64,000 nt of DNA from positions 25,199 through 89,198 of the forward strand of contig NZ_PSRR01000004.1 of assembly GCF_004296405.1 (NCBI RefSeq), given 5' to 3'. The translations under genes were made by a program, and so were the position numbers. The notes under the pieces were generated by a model. It searched no databases. It was not told the DNA's origin and saw nothing but the letters and a program-made list of their open reading frames with translations. Positions 54,180 through 62,348 of the stretch are shown here, piece by piece; the stretch's first letter is position 1, and every line of letters starts with the position of its first letter. This DNA comes from Bradyrhizobium sp. Leo170 (GTDB taxonomy: Bacteria > Pseudomonadota > Alphaproteobacteria > Rhizobiales > Xanthobacteraceae).

Positions 54180-54473
54180 ATGACTCGGAAATTTATCTGG
54201 GCGGCCGCCGGCCTGATGTTGGCGGGCATCGCCGGTATTGCAATGGTGACGGCGGAACCGAGGCAAGGTCCTGCGTTCATTGCGGGTGATCAGCCGGTGA
54301 CCGAAGACCAGATGCGTCAGAAGTTGCAGTCTGATGGCTGGTCGAACGTGCAAATTGTCCGCGACGGGCGATACTTAGAAGCTGTCGGTTCGAAGCAGGG
54401 CCAAATCAGCAAGATTGTCGTAGACGCGCAAAACGGGCGATTGCGCGTAATCGATGACGACGATGATGACTGA
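54180..54473 (+). CDS. PepSY-like secreted protein
   Basis: This 97-aa product has a signal peptide (FIWAAAGLMLAGIAGIAMVT) and a PepSY-like domain: EDQMRQKLQSDGWSNVQIVR, then AVGSKQGQISKIVVDAQNG. It ends in a run of acidic residues (IDDDDDD). AAAGGAG precedes the ATG at 54,180. The gene at 61,145 encodes a close relative (LAKLQSDGYTQVRD). Such small proteins bind or tune envelope redox and protease systems, but no role is proven here. Confidence 0.75.
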   Translation: MTRKFIWAAAGLMLAGIAGIAMVTAEPRQGPAFIAGDQPVTEDQMRQKLQSDGWSNVQIVRDGRYLEAVGSKQGQISKIVVDAQNGRLRVIDDDDDD

Positions 54474-54513
54474 GCGGCACCGCGCTTCGATCAGTCGATA
54501 AGCCTCACGCGAC

Positions 54514-54540
54514 GCGCGGCGACGACGGAAGTCGCCGCGC
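54514..54540 (+). terminator. stem-loop after the PepSY-like gene
   Basis: A perfect 10-bp stem (GCGCGGCGAC with GTCGCCGCGC) has a 7-nt loop, 40 bp after the PepSY-like stop. It probably ends the transcript that starts from leader A. Confidence 0.6.
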
Positions 54541-54549
54541 GGTCAGCGT

Positions 54550-54711
54550 GATCAATGCATTAACGGCACCAAGGTCGAGGGCTGGCTCGACGGCAAGTTC
54601 TACCTTGAGGACACGTTGGCGCAGCCAGTGTCAGGGCGCATCGACCTTTGGTCAAAGGGGCCCGACCGCCACAGGTACTTCGGCGACCACACCGTCACGG
54701 CAGCCGATTGA
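54550..54711 (+). pseudogene. C-terminal fragment of a LamG/DUF1080-like protein
   Basis: One plus-strand frame reads INGTKVEGWLDGKFYLEDTL, then VSGRIDLWSKGPDRHRYFGD and HTVTAAD before a stop. This matches the C-terminal strands of LamG-like/DUF1080 proteins (NGTKVEGWLDGKKYLE...GLWSK...YFDDYTV). Nothing upstream continues it. It marks decayed DNA just upstream of leader B. Confidence 0.55.
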
Positions 54712-54858
54712 AGGCGGCGCCCTTGCTAAGCTACCGCGGATCGGAATGGGAGAGGGGCAGGTTCGCTGTCGTTCCAAGCGTTCCGTCGTCCATCACGCTG
54801 CGGAGACTGGGCTCGTTCCGCATTGACAAGTTCGCGCTCTCAGCCTTATTTGCGGGCA

Positions 54859-54927
54859 TGGGGAAAGCGATCTCCCCACGAGGCGACATGCCCAAGAATC
54901 GCGTCCGGGTTTCACCAAGGGCGCATC
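54859..54927 (+). promoter_or_regulatory. duplicated 5' leader element, copy B
   Basis: This has the same architecture as copy A: hairpin TGGGG...CCCCA (54,859-54,878), ACGAGGCGAC, and an upstream start codon at 54,888 that reads MPKNRVRVSPR, whose 26-codon frame ends at 54,968 inside the next gene. The element ends at the start of the 38-aa gene that is coupled to the SOD gene. Confidence 0.72.
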
Positions 54928-55044
54928 ATGTCTGCCGTTATCCAGATCTTATCATACAAGCTTTCTGATCTGACGCTGCCTTTGGCTGCCGGCATTTTCA
55001 TCGCCTGGCTGATTGCCGGGCCATGTGTCAGGAGGCTGCCATGA
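54928..55044 (+). CDS. 38-aa membrane peptide coupled to the SOD gene
   Basis: The product reads MSAVIQILSYKLSDLTLPLA followed by a hydrophobic helix (AGIFIAWLIAG) and PCVRRLP. Its stop overlaps the SOD start codon (ATGA at 55,041), so its translation probably feeds the SOD gene. It may be a functional membrane peptide or a leader peptide. It begins right at the end of leader B. Confidence 0.55.
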   Translation: MSAVIQILSYKLSDLTLPLAAGIFIAWLIAGPCVRRLP

Positions 55045-55631
55045 CCTACACGATGAAACCCCTTTCCTGCGATCCGAGCCGCGTGCGCGGCATGTCGGAG
55101 CGGATGATCATCAGCCACTACGAGAACAACTATGGCGGCGCGGTAAAGCGCCTCAACCTGATCGATGAGAAGCTTGCTGATCTCGACTACGCGACCGCGC
55201 CGGGTTTCCTGCTCAACGGATTGAAGCGTGAGCAGCTCATCGCAAGCAATTCGATGATCCTGCATGAAGTATTCTTCGATGGCCTTGGTGATGAAAGCGA
55301 GCCCGGAACAAGCCTGAAGGATGCGCTCACGCGCGATTTCGGTTCATACGAACGCTGGCGTGCCGAATTCGTCGCCATGGGCAAGGCGCTCGGTGGCGGC
55401 TCCGGCTGGGCGCTGCTGACGTGGTCGCCGCGTGACCGGAAGCTCCTCAATCAATGGGCATCCGATCACTGCCATACGCTTGCCGGGAGCACGCCGATCC
55501 TGGCGCTCGATATGTACGAGCATTCCTATCACATCGACTACGGCGCCAAGGCTGCCGACTATGTCGGCGCGTTCATATCGGCCATCAATTGGTCTGCCGT
55601 CGAACGGTCTTACGAGGGCCTCTCAAAATGA
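55041..55631 (+). CDS. Fe/Mn superoxide dismutase (ChrC-like)
   Basis: This 196-aa enzyme of the iron/manganese SOD family has metal ligands expected from SHYENNYGG (His), MILHEVFF (His) and DMYEHSYHIDYG (Asp and His). It resembles the SODs that accompany chromate-resistance genes (ChrC type) more than the housekeeping enzyme, and a chromate transporter lies 2 kb downstream. It has no signal peptide. It overlaps both neighbours by 4 bp, so it is one link in a tightly coupled unit. Confidence 0.88.
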   Translation: MTYTMKPLSCDPSRVRGMSERMIISHYENNYGGAVKRLNLIDEKLADLDYATAPGFLLNGLKREQLIASNSMILHEVFFDGLGDESEPGTSLKDALTRDFGSYERWRAEFVAMGKALGGGSGWALLTWSPRDRKLLNQWASDHCHTLAGSTPILALDMYEHSYHIDYGAKAADYVGAFISAINWSAVERSYEGLSK

Positions 55632-56638
55632 CGCTGTTCGCTCCTTCCAGACACGTCGCAGGCGGAGGCCCTTCTATCCAACCATGGAGGTTCACCATTC
55701 GTCTCAGATATCTTTTGGCCGCTTCAATTCTGGCGCTGTCATCCGCGTCAGTTGCGAATGCGCAGACCACCGACTGGTACATCTTCACCGAGCCGTTCAT
55801 CTCCAGTGCGCGTGCCCAGGCAATCGAGTGGCAAAAGGTCGATGAGATACTCGGCCGGAAGCCGGCCGTCTCCGGCGAGGTGCATCGTTATGGATTCCCG
55901 CGCAGCGATCTGACCGTCACTTTGGTTGGCGTGACCATCAAGCCGACGCTTGCGCTCGGTGGCTGGGTTGCGTTCATGCCGATTCACGGTGAAGCCATGG
56001 TGATGGGCGACCTCGTGCTGCTGGAAACCGAGATCAATCCGGTCATGGCGAAGCTCATCGCAGGCGGGATCGAGATCACCGCCGTTCACAATCACCTGCT
56101 CCGGGCGAGCCCTGCGACTTTCTACATGCATGTCGGCGGTCACGGCGATCCCGTGAAGATGGCTGCTGCCATCCGCGACGCGCTGGCAGTGAGCAAAACG
56201 CCGCTGGCGTCTTCGGCAGCGGCCGCGCCGCCCGCCATCGACCTCGATACCGCACAGCTCGATCAGATCATCGGCGCCAAGGGACAGAACAATGGCGGTG
56301 TCTACGCCTTCGCCGTTCCGCGGCGCGATCCGGTCAGCGAAGCTGGGATGCAACTCGCACTGGTCGGCCCGATGGGTGTGGCACAGTCCATCAACTTCCA
56401 GCCGACGGGGGGCGGCAAGGCAGCCATCACCGGCGATTTCGTGCTGACCGGCGACGAAGTCAATCCTGTGATCAAGGCGCTGAAAGCGAACGACATCGAT
56501 GTAACAGCGATCCACAGCCACATGCTCGACGAGCAGCCGCGCCTGTTCTTCATGCACTTCTGGGCCAATGACGATGCGATCAAGCTGGCCAAAGGGCTGC
56601 GTGCGGCACTCGACAAGACCGCGAGCACCAAGAGTTAG
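55628..56638 (+). CDS. secreted protein with tandem DUF1259 domains
   Basis: This 336-aa product has a signal peptide (LLAASILALSSASVANAQ) and two copies of the DUF1259 domain. The first ends ITAVHNHLLRASPATFYMHV and the second VTAIHSHMLDEQPRLFFMHF. The paired His in each copy look like metal or ligand contacts. DUF1259 proteins, known as LpqO/LppY lipoproteins in actinobacteria, have no settled function. ATG at 55,628 overlaps the SOD stop, so the two are translationally coupled, which supports a link to oxidative or metal stress. Confidence 0.85.
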   Translation: MTLFAPSRHVAGGGPSIQPWRFTIRLRYLLAASILALSSASVANAQTTDWYIFTEPFISSARAQAIEWQKVDEILGRKPAVSGEVHRYGFPRSDLTVTLVGVTIKPTLALGGWVAFMPIHGEAMVMGDLVLLETEINPVMAKLIAGGIEITAVHNHLLRASPATFYMHVGGHGDPVKMAAAIRDALAVSKTPLASSAAAAPPAIDLDTAQLDQIIGAKGQNNGGVYAFAVPRRDPVSEAGMQLALVGPMGVAQSINFQPTGGGKAAITGDFVLTGDEVNPVIKALKANDIDVTAIHSHMLDEQPRLFFMHFWANDDAIKLAKGLRAALDKTASTKS

Positions 56639-56683
56639 GCGAGGAGGAGGCAACACACACACGAGTCGAGAGGGGGACCGCGA

Positions 56684-56869
56684 ATGAAGCGAGTTGTCGT
56701 TGCGTTGTCAGTGCTGGCAGGCCTTCTGGTCGCCGATCGCGTGGCCGAGGCGCAATCGTCCTGCAAGGTATGCGCCGAGCAGCACAAGGCGTGCATGAAG
56801 AACTACGCGGGCCCTGCCTGCAAGACCGAGTACCAGATGTGCCTGAAGTCATGCAAATCGAAGCCGTAA
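56684..56869 (+). CDS. small secreted Cys-rich protein
   Basis: This 61-aa product has a signal peptide (VVVALSVLAGLLVADRVAEA) and a mature part with six Cys spaced as CKVC, HKACMKN, ACKTEYQMC and KSC. That layout suggests a disulfide-bonded helical hairpin or metal binding. It lies 45 bp after the DUF1259 gene and probably belongs to the same transcript. Confidence 0.65.
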   Translation: MKRVVVALSVLAGLLVADRVAEAQSSCKVCAEQHKACMKNYAGPACKTEYQMCLKSCKSKP

Positions 56870-56892
56870 GCATAGGCAATCCTCGTGCCGGA

Positions 56893-57261
56893 ATGCGCGT
56901 CGCATGTGCAGCCGTCGGATTGCTGACCTTGTTGACGCTCTGGAGCGGCAGGGCAACGGCCGAAGATTTGAAGAAGTTGTCGGGCGCACAGATCCGCGCG
57001 CGATTTTCTGACAGGCAGCTCACCGATGAGGTGCACTGGCGCGAAGTATACCAACGTGACGGGACGTTCAGAAGTTACTCGATGAGCAAGATGGTAACAG
57101 GAAAATGGTTCGTCCGTTCAGACGATCTCTGCCTCGACCTTCCGGAGCCGGATGGTGGGTGCTTCGAGGTGACGTCGTCGGGTTCATGGATTGTCATGAC
57201 CCCGAGGGGACTTGGCCTACCGTCTGTCGGCGTTCTCGAGCCCATTTCGGATCGCGAATAG
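56893..57261 (+). CDS. secreted hypothetical protein
   Basis: This 122-aa product has a signal peptide (VACAAVGLLTLLTLWSGRAT) and a mature domain beginning AEDLKKLSGAQIRARFSDRQ, followed by a strand-rich part with two Cys (DDLCLDLP, GGCFEV). Proteins with this SGAQIRARF opening recur as short alphaproteobacterial periplasmic proteins. The function is unknown. ATG at 56,851 is another possible start but overlaps the previous gene. Confidence 0.65.
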   Translation: MRVACAAVGLLTLLTLWSGRATAEDLKKLSGAQIRARFSDRQLTDEVHWREVYQRDGTFRSYSMSKMVTGKWFVRSDDLCLDLPEPDGGCFEVTSSGSWIVMTPRGLGLPSVGVLEPISDRE

Positions 57262-57311
57262 CCAGTCTGAGCGGTCGAACTTGCAAGGAATGGAGCGATA
57301 AGGAGCCAGCG

Positions 57312-57515
57312 ATGATCAAGAGAAAAGAGCGGGCGTCCAAGCAGACTCCTGTCGACAACGAATCAGCGCGAGCGTCCGACTCGTCTACCCTCGTGTTCTA
57401 TGGTGATCCTCAGCTCGTCAGTGATGCGTTCGCCCTCGCGCTCAACGCCATGGAGCGCGCGAGTCAGTTTGGAGTTTCCGGCGGACCGCGCCGATCACGA
57501 GAGGGGCACAGGTGA
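57312..57515 (+). CDS. small hypothetical protein upstream of chrA
   Basis: This 67-aa cytoplasmic product starts MIKRKERASKQTPVD and has the helix-rich middle YGDPQLVSDAFALALNAMER. AAGGAG precedes the ATG at 57,312. Its stop overlaps the GTG start of chrA (GTGA), so it is coupled to the transporter. No family is recognised. Confidence 0.55.
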   Translation: MIKRKERASKQTPVDNESARASDSSTLVFYGDPQLVSDAFALALNAMERASQFGVSGGPRRSREGHR

Positions 57516-58690
57516 CGACGACAATGCAGACAGAACACAATAGCAAGGGTGAACTGGCACGGTATTTCCTCCGCCTTGGCTGTCTCGGCTTCGGCGGCCC
57601 GGTTGCGCTCGTCGGTCAAATGGAACGGGAGCTGGTCAACGACAAGAAGTGGCTGACCAAGGAGCAGATGCGGGAGTCGATTGCCATCTGCCAGTCGCTT
57701 CCCGGTCCACTCGCGATCCAAGTCGGCATCTCTGTCGCTTGGCTCCGCTGCGGCTTCTGGGGTGCCTGGATCGGCGGCTGGTGCTTCATCCTGCCAAACT
57801 TCATCATCGTGGCGGCGCTCGGCGCGCTCTATGTGTACCTCGGCGACTTGCAGCCCGTGACGGCCATCTTCTATGGCGTCAGCCCTGCGGTGATCGCGCT
57901 CATCCTGCACTCCTGCTATCGGCTCGCGAAGCTCGGCATGGAGGACTGGCTGCAATGGGCCATCGCCGGGGTTTGCCTTGTCGTTACCGTCGTCCTGCAG
58001 GCCGAAGTGGCACTGCTGTTCATCGGCGCCGGCATTGTCGGGATCCTCTACTACGGAAAGATCTTCAAGCGTTCCTCGACTGCGATGCAAATCGCCTTCA
58101 TCCCTGCCGCCGCGCCGGCCGTGGCCCCGGTCGCGGGTGGCTCCACGCTCGGCAAGCTCTTGCTCTTCTTCCTTAAGGCTGGGTCGTTGACCTTCGGCAG
58201 CGGGCTTGTCATCGTGCCGTTCCTCGAGCAGGGGCTCGTTCAGCAATATGGCTGGCTCAACGAGAGGGAGTTCCTGGTAGCCGTGGCGATCGGTATGATC
58301 AGCCCGGGACCGGTCGTCATCACGGCGACCTTTGTCGGCTATCTGGTCGCTGGTTTCTGGGGGTCGCTTGTCTCGACTGTCGGCATTTTTCTGCCGTCAT
58401 TCTTGCTGGTGCTGATCGCAGCACCACTGCTGGCGCGGCACCGCGGAAACCCGAACGTTCAGGGGTTCGTCAAGGGGGCCTACGCAGCGGCGATCGGCAC
58501 GATTTTGGGCGCGTGCATTCTGCTTGGAAAGATCGCCATCGGTGATTGGCTGACGATTGCGATCGCCCTCGTCTCGCTCGCGGTTCTGTTCCGCTGGAAG
58601 GTCAGCAATCCCATGCTCATTGCGGCAACGGCGATCGTCGGCCTCGTTGCCTATCCGTGGCTGCAGCCGGCGTGGGTGATGATCAAGTGA
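57512..58690 (+). CDS. chrA: chromate transporter ChrA
   Basis: This 392-aa inner-membrane protein has the two homologous halves of bidomain CHR proteins. The first half shows LGFGGPVALVGQMERELV and SLPGPLAIQVGI; the second LTFGSGLVIVPFLEQGLV and MISPGPVVITATFVGY. These repeat the FGGP and PGP motifs needed for chromate efflux. It starts with GTG overlapping the preceding small gene. With SOD and DUF1259 genes upstream, it suggests chromate or related oxyanion stress as the role of the block. No chrB regulator is visible. Confidence 0.92.
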   Translation: MTTTMQTEHNSKGELARYFLRLGCLGFGGPVALVGQMERELVNDKKWLTKEQMRESIAICQSLPGPLAIQVGISVAWLRCGFWGAWIGGWCFILPNFIIVAALGALYVYLGDLQPVTAIFYGVSPAVIALILHSCYRLAKLGMEDWLQWAIAGVCLVVTVVLQAEVALLFIGAGIVGILYYGKIFKRSSTAMQIAFIPAAAPAVAPVAGGSTLGKLLLFFLKAGSLTFGSGLVIVPFLEQGLVQQYGWLNEREFLVAVAIGMISPGPVVITATFVGYLVAGFWGSLVSTVGIFLPSFLLVLIAAPLLARHRGNPNVQGFVKGAYAAAIGTILGACILLGKIAIGDWLTIAIALVSLAVLFRWKVSNPMLIAATAIVGLVAYPWLQPAWVMIK

Positions 58691-58741
58691 CGGGTTTCGG
58701 TACGGGGCTAGGGGCATTGAGGTCAGTGAATGGAGGAACCC

Positions 58742-59272
58742 ATGACTCGCAGGAAATTGCTACTCACTTCTGCTGCCGGACTCGTGATCATTGGTCTGAC
58801 GACATTGTCTGTTGGACCAGGGCACGCGGCCGGTGATGATGAAGACGAAGGCGTTCTGATCAGATTGTTAGGTACTGCCAAGGTTAGCTTGCAACAGGCC
58901 TTGGTGACCAGTGAACGGGAAGGCCAACCAATCTCCGGAAAATTCGAGGCTGAAGATGGCAAACTTCAGCTTTCGATCTACACCGCAAAAGACGGAAAGT
59001 TCTTCGAAGTCATCGTCGATCACATGACCGGAGAGATAGGCAAGGTCGAGCCCATCACCGAAGGGGAGGACCTCGAGCACGCCGAGGCACAAAAGGCTGC
59101 GCTGGACCGGGCAAAGGTAACGCTGGCCGCTGCCGTGGCCAAGGCAAAAGGATACGGCGCGCGGATCATTGTGGTGAGCGCTGTGCCTGAATTGAAAAAC
59201 GGGCAGCCCATAGCGTCGCTTGGTTTCTTGAACGAAGAGAAGCTGGCGACCGTGACAGAACCGCTGGATTAG
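58742..59272 (+). CDS. secreted PepSY-domain protein
   Basis: This 176-aa product has a signal peptide (LLLTSAAGLVIIGLTTLSV) and a tandem PepSY-like arrangement: KVSLQQALVTSEREGQPISG...YTAKDGKFFEVIVDHMTGE, then RAKVTLAAAVAKAKGYGARI. GGAGG precedes the ATG at 58,742. PepSY proteins inhibit or assist envelope enzymes and often sit beside cytochromes. It is one of three PepSY-like genes in this block. Confidence 0.82.
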   Translation: MTRRKLLLTSAAGLVIIGLTTLSVGPGHAAGDDEDEGVLIRLLGTAKVSLQQALVTSEREGQPISGKFEAEDGKLQLSIYTAKDGKFFEVIVDHMTGEIGKVEPITEGEDLEHAEAQKAALDRAKVTLAAAVAKAKGYGARIIVVSAVPELKNGQPIASLGFLNEEKLATVTEPLD

Positions 59273-59328
59273 CCGACCCGCGGGGCGAGGACATAACTCT
59301 TGGCAGTCCAATTCGACGAGGGCGTGCG

Positions 59329-60339
59329 ATGACGTTCCTTCGAGGGTTCTTCACTGCGTGGTTGGCGATCACCGCATGGAGTTTTGTCGCCGATGTTTCT
59401 GCCTGCCAGGCAACCGAAGCCGAGCCGCTCCAACTGGAAGGTAAGATTCCGCTCGCCGATGTTCAGGGCCGGATCGACCACATGGCGATCGATCTGGCCC
59501 GGCATCACCTGTTTGTGGCGGCGCTGGCCAGCAATGGTCTCGCGGTAGTTGATCTCGAAAGTGAGCGTCTCGACCGCATCGTCCGCGACCTTAGCGAGCC
59601 GCAGGGCGTCGGGTACGACCCGGCGACCGACACAGTCTATGTGGCAAACGCCGGCGATGGCTCGGTCAGGCTTTTCAACGGAGCCGATCTTTCGCCGCGG
59701 GGGCAGATCGAGCTGGGCACCGATGCCGACAATGTCCGCATCGACGCAAAGGCGGGACATATCTTTGTCGGCCATGGCGATGGGTTTGTGACTGCGCTCG
59801 ACACCACCACCCACGCCAAGGTCGCAAGCGCGGCCTTGGGCGCGCACCCCGAAAGCTTCCAACTCGACCGGAATTCGGACCGGATCTTCGTCAATGTTCC
59901 GAACAAGAACGAGATCGACGTCATCGATCGCGGGTCTGGAAAGCAGCTTGCTTCCTGGCCGACGTCAGGCCGCAGCGCCAACTTCGCCATGGCGCTGGAT
60001 CACGGCCGCCAGCAGGTTCTGGTGGCATTTCGCCGCCCGGCCGAGATCGGTGTGTTCGGAATGGTCGATGGGCAACTGAAAGCGGCCATCCCAACCTGCG
60101 GCGACATTGACGATCTGTTCGTCGACGAGAAACGGGAACGTATCTACGTCAGTTGCGGCGAAGGATATCTGGACGTGCTCGCGGCGGAGGGCGCGTCGTA
60201 TCGCTCGATTGCGCTCCTCGCCACCGCGCCAGGCGCGCGGACCTCGCTGTTTGTGCCTGAACTCGATCGCCTCCTGCTTGCGGTTCCGGCAAGGGGCGGT
60301 GACGGCGCTGCGATCTGGGTCTATCGCCCGATACCTTAA
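59329..60339 (+). CDS. secreted YncE-like beta-propeller protein
   Basis: This 336-aa product has a signal-like start (FFTAWLAITAWSFVADVSAC) and six or seven propeller blades with repeats such as AVVDLESERLDRIVRDLSEP and DTVYVANAGDGSVRLFN. YncE-like propellers bind proteins or DNA or act as scaffolds in the periplasm. The start also carries a Cys at the end of the hydrophobic stretch, so lipidation is possible. It is 23 bp before the barrel gene. Confidence 0.8.
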   Translation: MTFLRGFFTAWLAITAWSFVADVSACQATEAEPLQLEGKIPLADVQGRIDHMAIDLARHHLFVAALASNGLAVVDLESERLDRIVRDLSEPQGVGYDPATDTVYVANAGDGSVRLFNGADLSPRGQIELGTDADNVRIDAKAGHIFVGHGDGFVTALDTTTHAKVASAALGAHPESFQLDRNSDRIFVNVPNKNEIDVIDRGSGKQLASWPTSGRSANFAMALDHGRQQVLVAFRRPAEIGVFGMVDGQLKAAIPTCGDIDDLFVDEKRERIYVSCGEGYLDVLAAEGASYRSIALLATAPGARTSLFVPELDRLLLAVPARGGDGAAIWVYRPIP

Positions 60340-60362
60340 GCCAAGCCGATGGAGGTGCAGCC

Positions 60363-61130
60363 ATGCTTCCACGTGCCCCGCTGGTCCGATCTATCGTATC
60401 GTTGCTGATCCTGAGTGTCGCTTGGCCGGAGATGGCCTTCGCCTACCGGCCGTTCGACGGCACCGATGCCGCCGTGGCCGCCCCTGGAGAACTCGAAGTC
60501 GAGTTGCAGCCGGCCGGCGTCCGACGCGACGGGGCTATCCCGACGCTGGTCGCGCCATGGACGGTCCTGAATTTCGGATTGAGCGAGGGATGGGAGGCGG
60601 TGTTCGAGGGACAGGGCGAGACGCCGCTGTCGCCCTCGGGGCCGACGAACCTGATCGCAGCAGGTGCGTTCCTCAAGCATGTCGTGGTACCGGGCAGCCT
60701 GCAGGATAAGAGCGGATCGAGCATCGCGACCGAATTTGGTGTGCTGTTGCCGGACAGCACGGGGGGCAGCGGCGTTGGCGCAAGCTGGGCAACCATCGTC
60801 TCGCAGCGCTGGGACTGGGGAACGATCCACCTCAACGCGGAAACGCTGCTGACGCGGGACCATCATGCCGATGTCTTCCTCGGCACGATCATCGAGGGGC
60901 CGTCGAAATGGACGGTGCGGCCGGTCTCGGAATTTTTCTACGAAAAGGAATTCGGCCAGGAGGAAACCTTTTCCGGGCTCGTAGGCTTGATCTGGCAGGT
61001 GAGCGACAAGCTCTCTTTCGACGTCGCTTATCGCCACGCGCTGACCAATCACCATCCGGTCAACGAAGTACGCGCCGGACTGACGTTCGGCGTTCCACTG
61101 CGGTTCTTCGAGAGCGCCCACGTCAGATAA
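60363..61130 (+). CDS. outer-membrane beta-barrel-like protein
   Basis: This 255-aa product has a signal peptide (SIVSLLILSVAWPEMAFA) and many alternating amphipathic strands, ending in GLTFGVPLRFFESAHVR. It resembles the transporter-type barrels annotated as MetA-pathway or phenol-degradation outer-membrane proteins. There is no substrate clue beyond its place after the propeller protein. The next PepSY-like gene starts 14 bp later. Confidence 0.65.
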   Translation: MLPRAPLVRSIVSLLILSVAWPEMAFAYRPFDGTDAAVAAPGELEVELQPAGVRRDGAIPTLVAPWTVLNFGLSEGWEAVFEGQGETPLSPSGPTNLIAAGAFLKHVVVPGSLQDKSGSSIATEFGVLLPDSTGGSGVGASWATIVSQRWDWGTIHLNAETLLTRDHHADVFLGTIIEGPSKWTVRPVSEFFYEKEFGQEETFSGLVGLIWQVSDKLSFDVAYRHALTNHHPVNEVRAGLTFGVPLRFFESAHVR

Positions 61131-61144
61131 CAGGAGGAGTGCAG

Positions 61145-61381
61145 ATGATGTCAGTACGTACAATCTCCCAAGCGATCCTCTGCTGCCTAATGGTCAGCCT
61201 GGTCGCGCCGGCTCATGCCCTGACCCAGCAGGAACTCTTGGCTAAGCTTCAATCGGACGGCTACACCCAAGTCCGTGACATCAAATCCACGGCTGAAGGC
61301 ATTTCGGTCAAGGCGGTGAAGGACGGCAAGGACGTATCGCTCGTTGTCGACAGCAGCGGTCAGGTCAAAGAGCGGCGCTAA
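61145..61381 (+). CDS. small PepSY-like secreted protein
   Basis: This 78-aa product has a signal peptide (ISQAILCCLMVSLVAPAHA) and a compact PepSY-like domain, LLAKLQSDGYTQVRDIKSTA and VSLVVDSSGQVKERR. It is a shorter relative of the protein at 54,180, with which it shares the KLQSDG motif. CAGGAGGAG precedes the start. It closes the transcript of propeller and barrel genes. Confidence 0.75.
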   Translation: MMSVRTISQAILCCLMVSLVAPAHALTQQELLAKLQSDGYTQVRDIKSTAEGISVKAVKDGKDVSLVVDSSGQVKERR

Positions 61382-61434
61382 GCGGGCCGACTGCTGGAGA
61401 CTAGGTCAACATCGCGTCCTTAACCGTGCGACCG

Positions 61435-62022
61435 TCACCCTCCGGGCTGGCCGCCTACTTTTCCGATGAACCCTGCGGCCACCGTGAGCGAGTCGTCAGC
61501 GATTGCGAGTGGAAGTGCCGCAAGACGGCGGGGCGCCGGTCCGAATACGACCTGCGCACTTTCTCGGGGATTAAATTCGGAGTTGTGACAGGGACATTTT
61601 AGAACGTTTTTGTCGCTTTCCGATGCCTTTACCCACTCGGAGACGGGGCATCCGGCGTGAGTGCAAATCAGCGAATAAGCGACGACGCCATTGGCCGATC
61701 GCGATCGGGACTCTTCGTCGAGTTCGCCCGGATCAAGTCTTAGGACGACAATCTCATTGAGCCGCGATCCCTTGCGGATCACCGAGGATTTCGGGTCCTT
61801 CGGCCAAGCGTGCACGGGCGGCCCACCAAGCTCCAGATCACCCAGTTTGATGATTTCGCCGGCATGTTCCCCTTCGGAGTGAACGAGAAAGTCGCCTTTT
61901 TGCGGTCGCTCATCGCTGCCTGGCTGATCCTCCTCCGCCACGGCAGGCTTGGCAGCCAGATATGCCCCGGCGGCCAGAGCCGTCAGCAGCAGCGAGCGTC
62001 GTACCGGGTCCTGACACGCCAT
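61435..62022 (-). CDS. Rieske (2Fe-2S) protein
   Basis: This 195-aa product has an N-terminal hydrophobic segment (LLLTALAAGAYLAAKPAVA) and a Rieske domain. Cluster ligands are C120 and H122 (CTHAGCPVSEW) and C143 and H146 (CPCHNSEF), with C125 and C145 as the disulfide pair and GPAPRRL in the closing loop. This is the form found in cytochrome bc complexes, but no cytochrome b gene is adjacent, so it may work with the cytochromes of this block. GGAGG precedes the ATG at 62,022. Confidence 0.9.
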   Translation of the reverse strand: MACQDPVRRSLLLTALAAGAYLAAKPAVAEEDQPGSDERPQKGDFLVHSEGEHAGEIIKLGDLELGGPPVHAWPKDPKSSVIRKGSRLNEIVVLRLDPGELDEESRSRSANGVVAYSLICTHAGCPVSEWVKASESDKNVLKCPCHNSEFNPRESAQVVFGPAPRRLAALPLAIADDSLTVAAGFIGKVGGQPGG

Positions 62023-62039
62023 CGCCGCCTCCGTTGGGT

Positions 62040-62348
62040 TCAAAAAAGATTACCGATGAACTGCAGGATACTCACGATGAACGCTGCCGCACAAAGCGCC
62101 GTGCCTATGTCGGCATGGTAAAGAAGCACAGTACGTTCGTCGTCCGTGAGCTGGTTCAAAGCTCTCCACACGGCAGTTCTCTTTTTTCCCACAGAACTGC
62201 CGATCGGGTTCAATGTTCCGGAACGCACGCGCGGCGAAAGAGAAATACCCAGGGTCAGTGCTGGGGACTGTCTTGAGACCTGGTTACTCTTCGAGCAGAC
62301 CTTTGAAGGAACTAGCCCGCAGCAAACCGGCCGACGTAATGTCGACAT
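62040..62348 (-). CDS. small putative membrane protein upstream of the Rieske gene
   Basis: This frame of 102 aa ends HADIGTALCAAAFIVSILQF followed by IGNLF, a single membrane helix. It lies directly upstream of the Rieske gene on the same strand. The N-terminal 50 residues are not convincing, so the true start may be internal, and the segment may be a remnant of a membrane subunit. Confidence 0.4.
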   Translation of the reverse strand: MSTLRRPVCCGLVPSKVCSKSNQVSRQSPALTLGISLSPRVRSGTLNPIGSSVGKKRTAVWRALNQLTDDERTVLLYHADIGTALCAAAFIVSILQFIGNLF

